Below are positions 1 through 5,709 of a DNA stretch of 10,037 nucleotides, piece after piece. How positions within the stretch are numbered: the first letter of the stretch is position 1; each line of letters begins with the position of its first letter. Location: contig CAWUJT010000085.1 of NCBI GenBank assembly GCA_963922715.1, positions 1 to 10,037 on the forward strand, written 5' to 3'. Position numbers and translations under genes: made by a program. A model generated the notes under the pieces. That model saw only the letters and a list, made by a program, of their open reading frames with translations. It did not search any database and was not told the origin of the DNA. The stretch is from CAWUJT01 sp963922715. Lineage in GTDB: Bacteria; Pseudomonadota; Alphaproteobacteria; Rhodobacterales; Rhodobacteraceae.

Positions 1-162
1 CTCGATCAGTGTGCCATTTTCGTAGGAAGCCCACTCTTCAACGCCGTTGTCGTAGAAAGTGGTTTCCTCTGAAATCATGCCGTTTTCGTCGCGGTGGATT
101 TCCTTATAATCCCAATCAAATTCATCATTCTCATCATAATAAATTTCTGGTTCGCTTATCAT
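1..162 (-). CDS. Hypothetical acidic protein, N-terminal part (runs off the left edge)
   Basis: The reverse strand is open from an ATG at 162-160 to the window edge (54 codons, no stop). It encodes a strongly acidic, aromatic-rich peptide starting MISEPEIYYDEND. An in-frame TAA lies 11 codons upstream, so the ATG is the only ordinary start in that interval. No clear Shine-Dalgarno sequence precedes it. Residues 17-54 follow a pattern of W-D-Y, D-E-N-G, then F-Y-D-N-G and S-Y-E-N-G-T-L. This resembles the short tyrosine/aspartate/glycine repeats seen in many Rhodobacterales RTX-type or secreted repeat proteins (resemblance recalled, not searched). No signal peptide is visible. A perfect CtrA-type box lies 20 bp upstream of the start. 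Function unknown; the amino-acid pattern makes real coding likely, but only the first part is visible. Confidence 0.55.
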   Translation of the reverse strand, partial: MISEPEIYYDENDEFDWDYKEIHRDENGMISEETTFYDNGVEEWASYENGTLIE

Positions 163-181
163 CGCGTAGGCTACGTAAACA

Positions 182-196
182 TTAACTATTTCTTAA
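182..196. promoter_or_regulatory. CtrA binding box, perfect TTAA-N7-TTAA
   Basis: TTAA at 182-185 and TTAA at 193-196 are separated by exactly seven bases (CTATTTC). This matches the full CtrA consensus of Alphaproteobacteria. The site begins 20 bp upstream of the start codon of the minus-strand gene at 162. That is too close for a normal -35 activator position for that gene unless translation starts further in. Repression, or action on plus-strand transcription towards 461, is equally possible. Confidence 0.55.
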
Positions 197-225
197 TACT
201 ATGCCTAAAATGCAGCCAAAATAAG

Positions 226-269
226 GATGTCTCGATTTGGTATGTGACAGAAAATATCCAATCGACATC
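226..269 (+). other. Possible RNA hairpin in the intergenic region
   Basis: Bases 226-231 pair with 264-269, 234-237 with 260-263, and 239-240 with 258-259. This gives 12 base pairs with two small bulges around a 17-nt loop. There is no U-run directly after it, so it is not an obvious terminator. It could be a 5' leader structure of a transcript towards 461, a protein-binding dyad, or chance. Confidence 0.25.
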
Positions 270-445
270 GTGTGAAATGTGACACCATACGCGATGATAA
301 TGGCTTGTGTCCACGCAGTATACAACAAGCCAACAAGCTCTGTGAATGATTTTAATGCACTGAAAATCTGAAGTATTTCTCTCTCATGTTGAAAGAGTTT
401 GTTTAGGATTTCAATTCATGTTACGAAACGTTGTGGGGGCGCAAC

Positions 446-454
446 GGTGGAGAG
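446..454 (+). promoter_or_regulatory. Ribosome binding site that fixes the Hpt-like gene start
   Basis: GGTGGAGAG contains GGAG eight bases before the ATG at 461. The same frame is open upstream to a TTG at 431, but that TTG has no Shine-Dalgarno sequence and would place this purine-rich stretch inside the gene. The ATG at 461 is therefore preferred. Confidence 0.6.
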
Positions 455-460
455 CCTGGA

Positions 461-844
461 ATGACATCACCGGTGGCGCGCCTCGAGTGGGAGGAGCCTA
501 TACGTTTTGACCCGCAGCGGCTGGAGAAGCTATGTAGCGACCTGGGAGACAACGGCGCAGAGCATGCCATTGCCCAAACCTTTGAGAAGATATGTTTAAT
601 CACAGTCAAAATAAAACGTCTGTGGGATCTTAATGATATCGATGCAATTTCCGACTTGTGCAAATCCTTGTCTATGATTGCAGGGGAGATTGGCATGACA
701 ACACTGGCGCGGGTGGCCCGAGACGTACGTTACTGTGCAACACGAGGTGATCGCGCCGCACTGGCCGCGACTCTCGCCCGACTTGAACGTATCTGTGAGC
801 GATCTATTCATGCGATATGGTCGCTGGAAGATATTTCCATTTAA
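461..844 (+). CDS. Hpt-fold protein lacking the phosphoacceptor histidine
   Basis: The 127-residue protein is predicted all-helical and follows the length and pattern of a single Hpt (histidine phosphotransfer) domain. It has an N-terminal F-D-P-x-x-L-x-x-L segment (16-24), a helix around 33-55, and a helix carrying a K-S-L-S-M-I-A-G-E-I-G core (68-78). L-A-R-V-A-R-D-V (82-89) follows, then a final helix (98-120). In active Hpt proteins the phosphorylated His lies ten residues before the conserved G. Counting back from G78 gives Lys68, and no His lies nearby. The protein therefore probably cannot carry phosphate and may act as a structural or inhibitory partner in a phosphorelay. No signal peptide or membrane segment is seen. 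It stands 57 bp before the aminopeptidase gene and may be co-transcribed with it. Fold assignment is by pattern only, so a non-Hpt helical bundle is possible. Confidence 0.65.
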   Translation: MTSPVARLEWEEPIRFDPQRLEKLCSDLGDNGAEHAIAQTFEKICLITVKIKRLWDLNDIDAISDLCKSLSMIAGEIGMTTLARVARDVRYCATRGDRAALAATLARLERICERSIHAIWSLEDISI

Positions 845-876
845 TCCTCTTGCAGATTCAAATTGGTAGAGTAGGC

Positions 877-891
877 TTAGACTAACCTTAG
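877..891 (+). promoter_or_regulatory. Degenerate CtrA-like box upstream of the aminopeptidase gene
   Basis: TTAG at 877-880 and TTAG at 888-891 are spaced by seven bases (ACTAACC). Each half-site differs from the CtrA consensus at one position. The site ends 10 bp before the ATG at 902, and its right edge overlaps the likely ribosome binding site AGGA (890-893). It is listed only because perfect boxes occur elsewhere in the window; alone it would be unremarkable. Confidence 0.2.
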
Positions 892-901
892 GACTAAACT
901 G

Positions 902-2287
902 ATGCTGCCTCGTTTTGCACCGCCTGAAACCTCTGCTATCCCGATATACGTGATCCCAGCCTCGGAGATCGATGCTTGGTGTTCAACACAGCCCACACAC
1001 CATGCGACATGGATACGTGCTTGTGGCTTTCATGGAAAGCTTGGGCAGATTTTGCGGCTTCCCAACGTCTTGGGCGAGATTGAGGCCGTCTTGTTTGGCT
1101 GGGGCACACCGAAGGATCACGAAAAAGAACAATTCGTCTTTGCGAAGGCGGCGGAGGACCTGAAAAGCGGGACGTACTACATCGCTTCGGGTCTTCCCAA
1201 AGACGCTCTTGCACAGGCTTGTCTGGGCTGGTTATTGGCGCAGTATGGATTTGATCGATATGGTGGGCGAGATGGCTCACAGGCCTCATTGGTTGCACCG
1301 GAAGGTATTGATACCGCCAAACTTGAAGCCATCGCAGCCGGAGAGTGGCTCACACGTGATTTAATAAACACACCCACCAATGACATGGGACCCAACGCGA
1401 TTGAAGAGCACGTGCATGCTGTCGGGGATGAATTTGGCGCGAAGGTGCAAACCATCAAAGGGAAAGCTCTTTTAGAGCAAAACTTCCCGCTCATCCATGC
1501 TGTCGGTCGCGCAAGTGCACAAATACCCCGGTTGATAGCGCTGACATGGGGGCAAACGGGACCTCTGGTCACGCTTGTGGGTAAAGGCGTGTGTTTTGAC
1601 ACCGGCGGCTTAAACCTAAAACCTTCCTCAGCTATGGGGCTGATGAAAAAGGATATGGGAGGGGCAGCAAGTGTTTTGGGTCTAGCGCGGATGATTATGG
1701 GATGTAAACTGCCCATACGCTTGCGCGTTCTTATTCCTGCCGTTGAAAATTCAGTTTCGGCCGAAGCTTTTCGGCCAGGCGACATCCTTACCTCTCGCAG
1801 TGGGCAGACCATCGAGATTAACAATACGGATGCGGAAGGCCGCTTAATCCTGGCCGATGCCCTTTCACTCGCAGATGAAAACGCACCCGATGTTCTGGTG
1901 TCCATAGCGACCCTGACAGGGGCGGCCCGTGTTGCGCTTGGGCCAGAATTGTCACCGTTTTACACTGACGATCTGTCCCTGGCTTCACATCTGATGCAAG
2001 CGGGTGCAGAAGTTGCCGATCCACTTTGGCATATGCCCCTTTACCGGCCGTATGAACACATGATTGAGCCAGAGATTGCAAACTTGGACAATGCGCCTGC
2101 GGGGGGGATGGCCGGGTCAATAACCGCCGCACTCTTTCTGGATCGCTTTGTGAAAAAATCGAAACGATTTGTGCATTTTGACATTTACGGCTGGTCCCGG
2201 TCACAAAAACCGGCGCGCCCAAAAGGGGGCCTTGGACAAGGAGCGCGCGCCTTATTTGAGGCATTGCCCCGAGTTTTGACACTGTGA
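902..2287 (+). CDS. M17 family leucyl aminopeptidase
   Basis: This is a cytosolic two-metal aminopeptidase (peptidase family M17) that removes N-terminal residues from peptides. The 461-residue length is in the normal range for the shorter, PepB-like members. The C-terminal catalytic domain (about 140-461) carries all expected ligands. K228 lies in V-G-K-G-V-C-F-D-T-G-G, followed by D233, K240 and D251 in K-K-D-M-G-G. The signature N-T-D-A-E-G-R-L gives D310, E312 and R314. The spacing K, +5, +12, +23 equals that of E. coli PepA. The N-terminal domain (1-135) is divergent, as is usual. AGGA at 890-893 precedes the ATG by 8 nt. The stop overlaps the next gene by 4 bp, so the two are probably translationally coupled. 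The partner is a cell-wall-type peptidase, which suggests (inference only) a role in breaking down peptides released from peptidoglycan. Confidence 0.93.
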   Translation: MLPRFAPPETSAIPIYVIPASEIDAWCSTQPTHHATWIRACGFHGKLGQILRLPNVLGEIEAVLFGWGTPKDHEKEQFVFAKAAEDLKSGTYYIASGLPKDALAQACLGWLLAQYGFDRYGGRDGSQASLVAPEGIDTAKLEAIAAGEWLTRDLINTPTNDMGPNAIEEHVHAVGDEFGAKVQTIKGKALLEQNFPLIHAVGRASAQIPRLIALTWGQTGPLVTLVGKGVCFDTGGLNLKPSSAMGLMKKDMGGAASVLGLARMIMGCKLPIRLRVLIPAVENSVSAEAFRPGDILTSRSGQTIEINNTDAEGRLILADALSLADENAPDVLVSIATLTGAARVALGPELSPFYTDDLSLASHLMQAGAEVADPLWHMPLYRPYEHMIEPEIANLDNAPAGGMAGSITAALFLDRFVKKSKRFVHFDIYGWSRSQKPARPKGGLGQGARALFEALPRVLTL

Positions 2288-3129
2288 CCAATATGGTGAA
2301 AGATCGGCGTCTTCTTCCTGCGAACGGATATGCAGCCGCCATTGAACTGAAAGGCAGCGTTGACGCGGCGCGCTATGTCAAAGGTATCGTCAAGATCGTT
2401 CAGCAACCGCTTGTCAATCTGACAGATGAACCGCGCGGGGAGCGCGTCTCACAACTGCTTTATGGGGAACGCGTCCGGGTGATTGATGATCGCGACGGAT
2501 ATGCTTTTGCTCAGGTTGAACGGGATGGTTATTGCGGCTACGTGGTCTCATCCGCGCTCGGTCTTGATGAACAGTCAAGCCACTGGGTTGCGGCACCTGC
2601 AACGCATCTTTACGCAGATCCAGATATTAAAGCGCCGCCACAAACGGCTCTGTTTTTTGGCAGTCACCTGAGGGGCTTGGAAGAACATAATATGTTTTTG
2701 AAGATCACAACAGGTCACTTCGTGCCCAAAGCCCACGTGCAACCCCGCAACTCTCGATATTCAGACATCGTTGGCGTTGCCGATCTTTTCTTAGGTACGC
2801 CCTATGTTTGGTCAGGATGCAGCCGTTGGGGTATTGATTGTTCCGGTCTTGTTCAACAAGCTTTGTTGGCCTGCGGTCTCGATTGTCCGCGCGACAGCGA
2901 CCAACAGCAAAGCCTTGGACGTGACTTGTATCACGGGGAGCCGTTCTTGCGCGGTGATCTGGTGTTCTGGAAAGGGCACGTTGGGCTCATGGCCTCTGCA
3001 GATACGTTGCTGCATGCAAACGCACATCACATGGCCGTTGCTTATGAACCTTACGCGGAGGCCTGTAAACGCATGCGTGACGATGGCGTTGGCGATGTTG
3101 TCGCAAAACGGCGCTTAACACTCCCTTAA
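2284..3129 (+). CDS. NlpC/P60 family cysteine peptidase with N-terminal SH3-like region
   Basis: The 281-residue protein has a C-terminal NlpC/P60 domain (about 160-281), a papain-like fold that cleaves D-gamma-glutamyl-diaminopimelate bonds in peptidoglycan peptides. The catalytic Cys186 lies in G-I-D-C-S-G-L-V, and His232 in G-H-V-G-L. His244 in L-L-H-A-N-A is the likely third polar residue. G-T-P-Y-V-W-S-G (171-178) and R-G-D-L-V-F-W (223-229) are also typical. Residues 35-155 look like one or two bacterial SH3-like domains (for example Y-G-E-R-V-R-V and D-G-Y-C-G-Y-V). No signal peptide or lipobox is visible, so it is probably cytosolic, as in peptide-recycling members of the family. The GTG start at 2284 overlaps the upstream stop; an in-frame ATG at 2293 is an alternative start. 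The last 15 bases of the gene form a perfect CtrA-type box. Confidence 0.9.
   Translation: MTNMVKDRRLLPANGYAAAIELKGSVDAARYVKGIVKIVQQPLVNLTDEPRGERVSQLLYGERVRVIDDRDGYAFAQVERDGYCGYVVSSALGLDEQSSHWVAAPATHLYADPDIKAPPQTALFFGSHLRGLEEHNMFLKITTGHFVPKAHVQPRNSRYSDIVGVADLFLGTPYVWSGCSRWGIDCSGLVQQALLACGLDCPRDSDQQQSLGRDLYHGEPFLRGDLVFWKGHVGLMASADTLLHANAHHMAVAYEPYAEACKRMRDDGVGDVVAKRRLTLP
3115..3129. promoter_or_regulatory. CtrA binding box, perfect TTAA-N7-TTAA, at the end of the NlpC/P60 gene
   Basis: TTAA at 3115-3118 and TTAA at 3126-3129 flank seven bases (CACTCCC). The right half-site includes the TAA stop codon, which makes a chance match somewhat easier. The site ends 17 bp before the glycosyltransferase ATG at 3147. 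Activation from a -35 position would start transcription at or inside that gene, so it may act as a repressor site, drive a leaderless transcript, or be fortuitous. Confidence 0.4.
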
Positions 3130-3146
3130 TTGCAACATACGGACAC

Positions 3147-4262
3147 ATGATTCAGATCAACATCATGGGAACCAGAGGTCTTCCTGCGAAACACGGCGGA
3201 TTTGAAACCTTTGTGCATCATCTAGCCCTCCACCTAAGGGATAAGGGATGGCGGGTTGTGGTGTATTGTCAATGCGACGATCAGAGTCAAACAGATGGTA
3301 CAGAGGATGTTTGGAACGGCATTCACCGCATCCATTTTAGGTCCAATCATAATGGTCCTTTAGGCACAATAGAATTCGATTACAAATGTGTACGTCATGT
3401 ATGCACACAAGATGGCGTAGATCTTGTGCTGGGCTACAACACGGCTTTGTTCAATGTGCTGCAAAGACTACGGGGCCGACGTTTGGTCATGAATATGGAT
3501 GGCATTGAATGGCGTCGAAAGAAATGGAACAGGACACAAAAAATATGGTTCTATATCAATGAACTTATCGGTGCAAACATTGCTCATGTACCAATCGCCG
3601 ACCACCCTGAGATTGCCCACCATATAAGGGCGCGATCTTTCACACGTCCCGTGATGATCCCATATGGTAGCGACACACTTGAGGACATCGACCCTAGTCC
3701 CTTAAAGGACTTGGGTTTGGAGTCGGGGCGATATGTGGTGTCCATCGCGCGTATCGAGCCCGAGAACTCCATCCTCGAACTGGTACAAGCCTCAGCCAGT
3801 TTGCCGCACGATATACAGGCCGTTTTCCTTGGACGTTTTGAGGCGACGAACGCATATCATCGCGCCGTGCAAGAAAATGCGCCCCCGGGGACAGTATTTC
3901 CAGGCGCCATTTATGATCCGTCTGTGGTGCAGGCCCTTCGGTATCATGCCTTGCTCTACCTCCATGGTCATCAAGTTGGTGGCACAAACCCGTCCTTGGT
4001 CGAAGCCCTTGGCGCAGGAAACGCGGTTTTGGCCCATGACAACTGCTTTAACCGCTGGACAGCAGGCCCGGAGCAATTCTATTTCACCGACGCAGCAAAT
4101 GCCGCAGCGCTCCTTAAAGAGACTGTCAATACCCCGGAACGTCTATTCAAAGCACAATCCGCAGCGCACAGGCGGCATAGTGAAAATTTTCAATGGAAAG
4201 ATATTTTAACCCTGTATGAGACAGTGCTTAATAAGGAAGTCTTAAAGCTGTCCAAACATTAA
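3147..4262 (+). CDS. GT4-type glycosyltransferase with DUF1972 N-terminal domain
   Basis: The 371-residue GT-B glycosyltransferase probably transfers a sugar (rhamnose in characterised relatives such as pneumococcal Cps2T) during assembly of a lipid-linked surface polysaccharide repeat on the inner face of the membrane. The N-terminal DUF1972 signature is clear: M-G-T-R-G-L-P-A-K-H-G-G-F-E-T (7-21), then N-M-D-G-I-E-W-R-R-K-K-W (116-127). The C-terminal domain has A-R-I-E-P-E-N (201-207) and G-G-T-N-P-S-L-V-E-A-L (278-288), with Glu286 as the nucleotide-sugar binding Glu of the GT4 motif. No membrane segment is seen. The ATG at 3147 is chosen because the first beta-strand leading into G-T-R-G is needed; its ribosome site (GGA at 3141-3143) is weak. 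The gene lies between peptidase genes and the spike operon. The sugar donor cannot be predicted. Confidence 0.88.
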   Translation: MIQINIMGTRGLPAKHGGFETFVHHLALHLRDKGWRVVVYCQCDDQSQTDGTEDVWNGIHRIHFRSNHNGPLGTIEFDYKCVRHVCTQDGVDLVLGYNTALFNVLQRLRGRRLVMNMDGIEWRRKKWNRTQKIWFYINELIGANIAHVPIADHPEIAHHIRARSFTRPVMIPYGSDTLEDIDPSPLKDLGLESGRYVVSIARIEPENSILELVQASASLPHDIQAVFLGRFEATNAYHRAVQENAPPGTVFPGAIYDPSVVQALRYHALLYLHGHQVGGTNPSLVEALGAGNAVLAHDNCFNRWTAGPEQFYFTDAANAAALLKETVNTPERLFKAQSAAHRRHSENFQWKDILTLYETVLNKEVLKLSKH

Positions 4263-4273
4263 CCTTTTGTTAA
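4259..4273 (+). promoter_or_regulatory. CtrA binding box, perfect TTAA-N7-TTAA, upstream of the spike operon
   Basis: TTAA at 4259-4262 and TTAA at 4270-4273 flank seven bases (CCTTTTG). The left half includes the stop codon of the glycosyltransferase gene; the rest is intergenic. The right half overlaps a -35-like TTGTTA, the geometry typical of CtrA-activated promoters, and the spike base ATG lies 73 bp downstream. CtrA activation of GTA genes is established in Rhodobacter capsulatus and other Rhodobacterales, which makes this the most believable of the boxes here. Confidence 0.6.
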
Positions 4274-4295
4274 TTGCTCATGCTGAGCCTTATTT
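4267..4295 (+). promoter_or_regulatory. Candidate promoter of the spike operon
   Basis: TTGTTA (4267-4272) and TTATTT (4290-4295) are separated by 17 bp and would start transcription near 4302, about 45 bp before the spike base gene. The -35 element overlaps the CtrA box. A 5-bp stem (GCTCA 4276-4280, TGAGC 4284-4288) followed by TTATTT lies in the spacer and could instead be a weak terminator of the preceding gene. The -10 match is only moderate. Confidence 0.35.
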
Positions 4296-4296
4296 C

Positions 4297-4311
4297 GTTC
4301 GGATCTCGAAC
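4297..4311. promoter_or_regulatory. Operator-like dyad GTTCG-N5-CGAAC
   Basis: GTTCG (4297-4301) and CGAAC (4307-4311) form a perfect inverted repeat around GATCT. It sits immediately after the candidate -10 element, across the expected transcription start, a position suited to a repressor. It resembles but does not equal the alphaproteobacterial LexA box (GTTC-N7-GTTC, a direct repeat), because the second half is inverted. The binding protein, if any, is unknown. Confidence 0.3.
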
Positions 4312-4334
4312 TTAACCCACACGACAATTATCCC

Positions 4335-4340
4335 AAGAGG
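4335..4340 (+). promoter_or_regulatory. Ribosome binding site of the spike base gene
   Basis: AAGAGG lies six bases before the ATG at 4347. It supports the start of this small gene and shows that it is translated independently of the glycosyltransferase upstream. Confidence 0.5.
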
Positions 4341-4346
4341 CCTGCT

Positions 4347-4613
4347 ATGACCAACCCCTTTCAAGGGCGCACTCTTCCCCTTTCTGGACCCGCAACAGAT
4401 ATCCTTCCGATCACCCCAAGTGATACCGCGGACCTTACAGCTGTAGCGATTGCCCTTTACGTCGAAACCGGTGGCGATCTGGTCATCAATACCGTTGCAG
4501 GGCAAACCCGCACCATAGCCGTCGATGACTTCTCTATTCTTCCGGTCGGCACCACGCGCGTGTTGTCCACTGGAACCACCGCGACTGGCATCCATGGCAT
4601 GGTACTCGCATGA
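4347..4613 (+). CDS. ghsA: Spike base protein, GhsA-like (RCAP_rcc01079 family)
   Basis: The 88-residue protein matches my recollection of the RCAP_rcc01079-type spike base family. It has a short N-terminal arm, then I-T-P-S-D-T-A-D-L (22-30), A-L-Y-V-E-T-G-G-D-L (36-45), and a C-terminal L-P-V-G-T-T-R-V-L-S-T-G-T-T-A-T-G-I segment (65-82). It is probably a compact beta-rich domain. In R. capsulatus, GhsA with GhsB forms head spikes on the gene transfer agent particle that bind the recipient capsule. The family also occurs in tailed phages, so a prophage remnant is an alternative, but no other phage gene is seen here. AAGAGG precedes the ATG by 6 nt, and a CtrA box and promoter candidate lie upstream. 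The stop overlaps the next ATG (ATGA), which implies coupled translation with the fibre gene. Confidence 0.72.
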   Translation: MTNPFQGRTLPLSGPATDILPITPSDTADLTAVAIALYVETGGDLVINTVAGQTRTIAVDDFSILPVGTTRVLSTGTTATGIHGMVLA

Positions 4614-5662
4614 AAATGACGTCAGACTTCAGCCTTACGTCGCGCTGGCAACGTGACAAAGATTGGCGGCAGCGCTGGGCCATCAATGGCATTCTCCCGA
4701 TCTTGGTCGCGGATTATGACCGGGGCATTTATGGAGCAGATAGTCGGCAAAACTTCAATGAACTCCATAACTTCATGCGCACCACGGACGCTTGGATGTT
4801 CAACGCGGGCGGTGCGTTAACCAATATTGCCGCCAATGAAGCACGTTTTGCCCATGATCTCTTTGGAAACCGCCTCGGCTTAACGATTGAAGCAGAGGCC
4901 ACCAATGAGCTGACCAATTCCGCTTTAACTGGGGCCGTTGTAGGAGGGCTTGCGGCGAGCGGCACATTGCCAGATGGGTGGACGATATCAGGCTTTCCAC
5001 TAGACAGTATAAGCGTGGAGGCCTTAGCGCCGCTGCAAGGACTGCCCCGTGTGCGCGTGCGTCTGCAAGGCACGCCGGCACAATCCACAATGTATCTCTT
5101 TTTCTCTGACACGACATCAATATCGGCGCTTGCAGCGGAAGATTGGAACCTATCGCTTTATACAGCTCTTGCAGAAGGGTCTTTTGACGGCATTTCAGAG
5201 ATGAGAATTTTTGGCAGTGGGTGGACAGAAACAGGGGGATATGTTTCCGGATCTCCAAATCTATTTACGGGTCCAAATATCGTGTCTGCCGTCGAAACCA
5301 GTCTATCGCGCTTCGATTATTCTGGCCAGCTGCAAGGTGCGGACGTTGCACATCTCCGCCCTGCGCTACGTTTTGATACCACAGGCACCCCCTTGGATGT
5401 AACGCTTGATCTTTGTCTTCCGCAAGTGGAGCGCGGAATCCAACCAACAAGTCCTATCATTACGTCTGGAAAGGCCGTGACCCGTTCATCCGAGACGATC
5501 AGTTTGAAAAACTTATCTGGCACCTTTGATATGCGTCTTACCGAGCATACGGGTGTTGCTCATGACTTCAGGAGCCAGGTTGTCACACCAGGGTTCTGGC
5601 CAAATGGGTTTGAGGTGGGGCTCTTTCGATCTATCGTTGCGTATCCCCAAGGGACACTCTAG
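4610..5662 (+). CDS. ghsB: Spike fibre protein, GhsB-like phage/GTA head spike fibre
   Basis: The 350-residue protein has an N-terminal region (57-104) typical of phage and GTA spike or fibre proteins: R-T-T-D-A-W-M-F-N-A-G-G (57-68), N-E-A-R-F-A-H-D (76-83), L-G-L-T-I-E (89-94) and T-N-E-L-T-N-S (98-104). L-P-D-G-W-T-I (120-126) opens a beta-rich, low-charge region (about 120-290) resembling a carbohydrate-binding beta-sandwich (inference). A second beta-rich segment follows (295-350). There is no signal peptide. The start overlaps the spike base stop by ATGA; an ATG two codons on is possible. By analogy with GhsB of R. capsulatus it would be the distal spike part contacting the host polysaccharide. 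Two glycosyltransferase genes flank the pair. Identification rests on the motif pattern and on the adjacent spike base gene. Confidence 0.68.
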   Translation: MKMTSDFSLTSRWQRDKDWRQRWAINGILPILVADYDRGIYGADSRQNFNELHNFMRTTDAWMFNAGGALTNIAANEARFAHDLFGNRLGLTIEAEATNELTNSALTGAVVGGLAASGTLPDGWTISGFPLDSISVEALAPLQGLPRVRVRLQGTPAQSTMYLFFSDTTSISALAAEDWNLSLYTALAEGSFDGISEMRIFGSGWTETGGYVSGSPNLFTGPNIVSAVETSLSRFDYSGQLQGADVAHLRPALRFDTTGTPLDVTLDLCLPQVERGIQPTSPIITSGKAVTRSSETISLKNLSGTFDMRLTEHTGVAHDFRSQVVTPGFWPNGFEVGLFRSIVAYPQGTL

Positions 5663-5666
5663 GCTT

Positions 5667-5680
5667 TTAATCAACCTTAA
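5667..5680 (+). promoter_or_regulatory. Near-CtrA box with 6-bp spacer upstream of the second glycosyltransferase gene
   Basis: TTAA at 5667-5670 and TTAA at 5677-5680 are separated by six rather than seven bases (TCAACC). Shifting the left half by one base gives TTTA-N7-TTAA, one mismatch from consensus. It lies 30 bp before the ATG at 5710, in the short gap after the spike fibre gene. It may be a weak CtrA site or chance. Confidence 0.25.
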
Positions 5681-5709
5681 GTTTTCAACGCGATTATCGG
5701 ACGTGCCTT

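Larger units (their letters stand above)
156..300. repeat. 13-bp perfect inverted repeat (156-168 and 288-300)
   Basis: TTATCATCGCGTA at 156-168 is the exact reverse complement of TACGCGATGATAA at 288-300, separated by 119 bp. The left arm contains the start codon of the minus-strand gene at 162. The right arm places the same ATGATA context on the plus strand, where it opens only a 25-codon frame. Pairing ends at both sides after 13 bp, and no target-site duplication is visible next to the arms. It could be a remnant of a small inverted duplication or a miniature element, or a regulatory symmetry. It is seen directly in the sequence; its function is unknown. Confidence 0.6.
163..460. other. 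Non-coding, AT-rich region between divergent genes
   Basis: This 298-bp gap separates the minus-strand hypothetical gene from the plus-strand Hpt-like gene. It holds a CtrA-type box (182-196), most of the span of a 13-bp inverted repeat, an imperfect hairpin (226-269) and the Shine-Dalgarno sequence of the next gene. The short open frames inside it have AT-rich, non-protein-like translations and no ribosome binding sites, so no gene is called. No tRNA or known riboswitch is recognisable by eye. Confidence 0.6.

Noticed and set aside
94..282. 62-codon plus-strand frame
   Set aside because: AT-rich, low-complexity translation, antisense to the left gene, no ribosome binding site.
4276..4295. 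Rho-independent terminator after the DUF1972 glycosyltransferase gene
   Set aside because: Stem of only 5 bp and a broken T-run; it coincides with the promoter spacer, so it is not listed separately.
4297..4311. LexA (SOS) box
   Set aside because: The alphaproteobacterial LexA site is a direct repeat GTTC-N7-GTTC; here the second half is inverted (GAAC). Kept only as an unassigned dyad.
4347..5662. Prophage or integrated phage
   Set aside because: Only the two spike genes are phage-like; no integrase, terminase, capsid, tail, lysis or attachment site is present, and the neighbours are polysaccharide genes.
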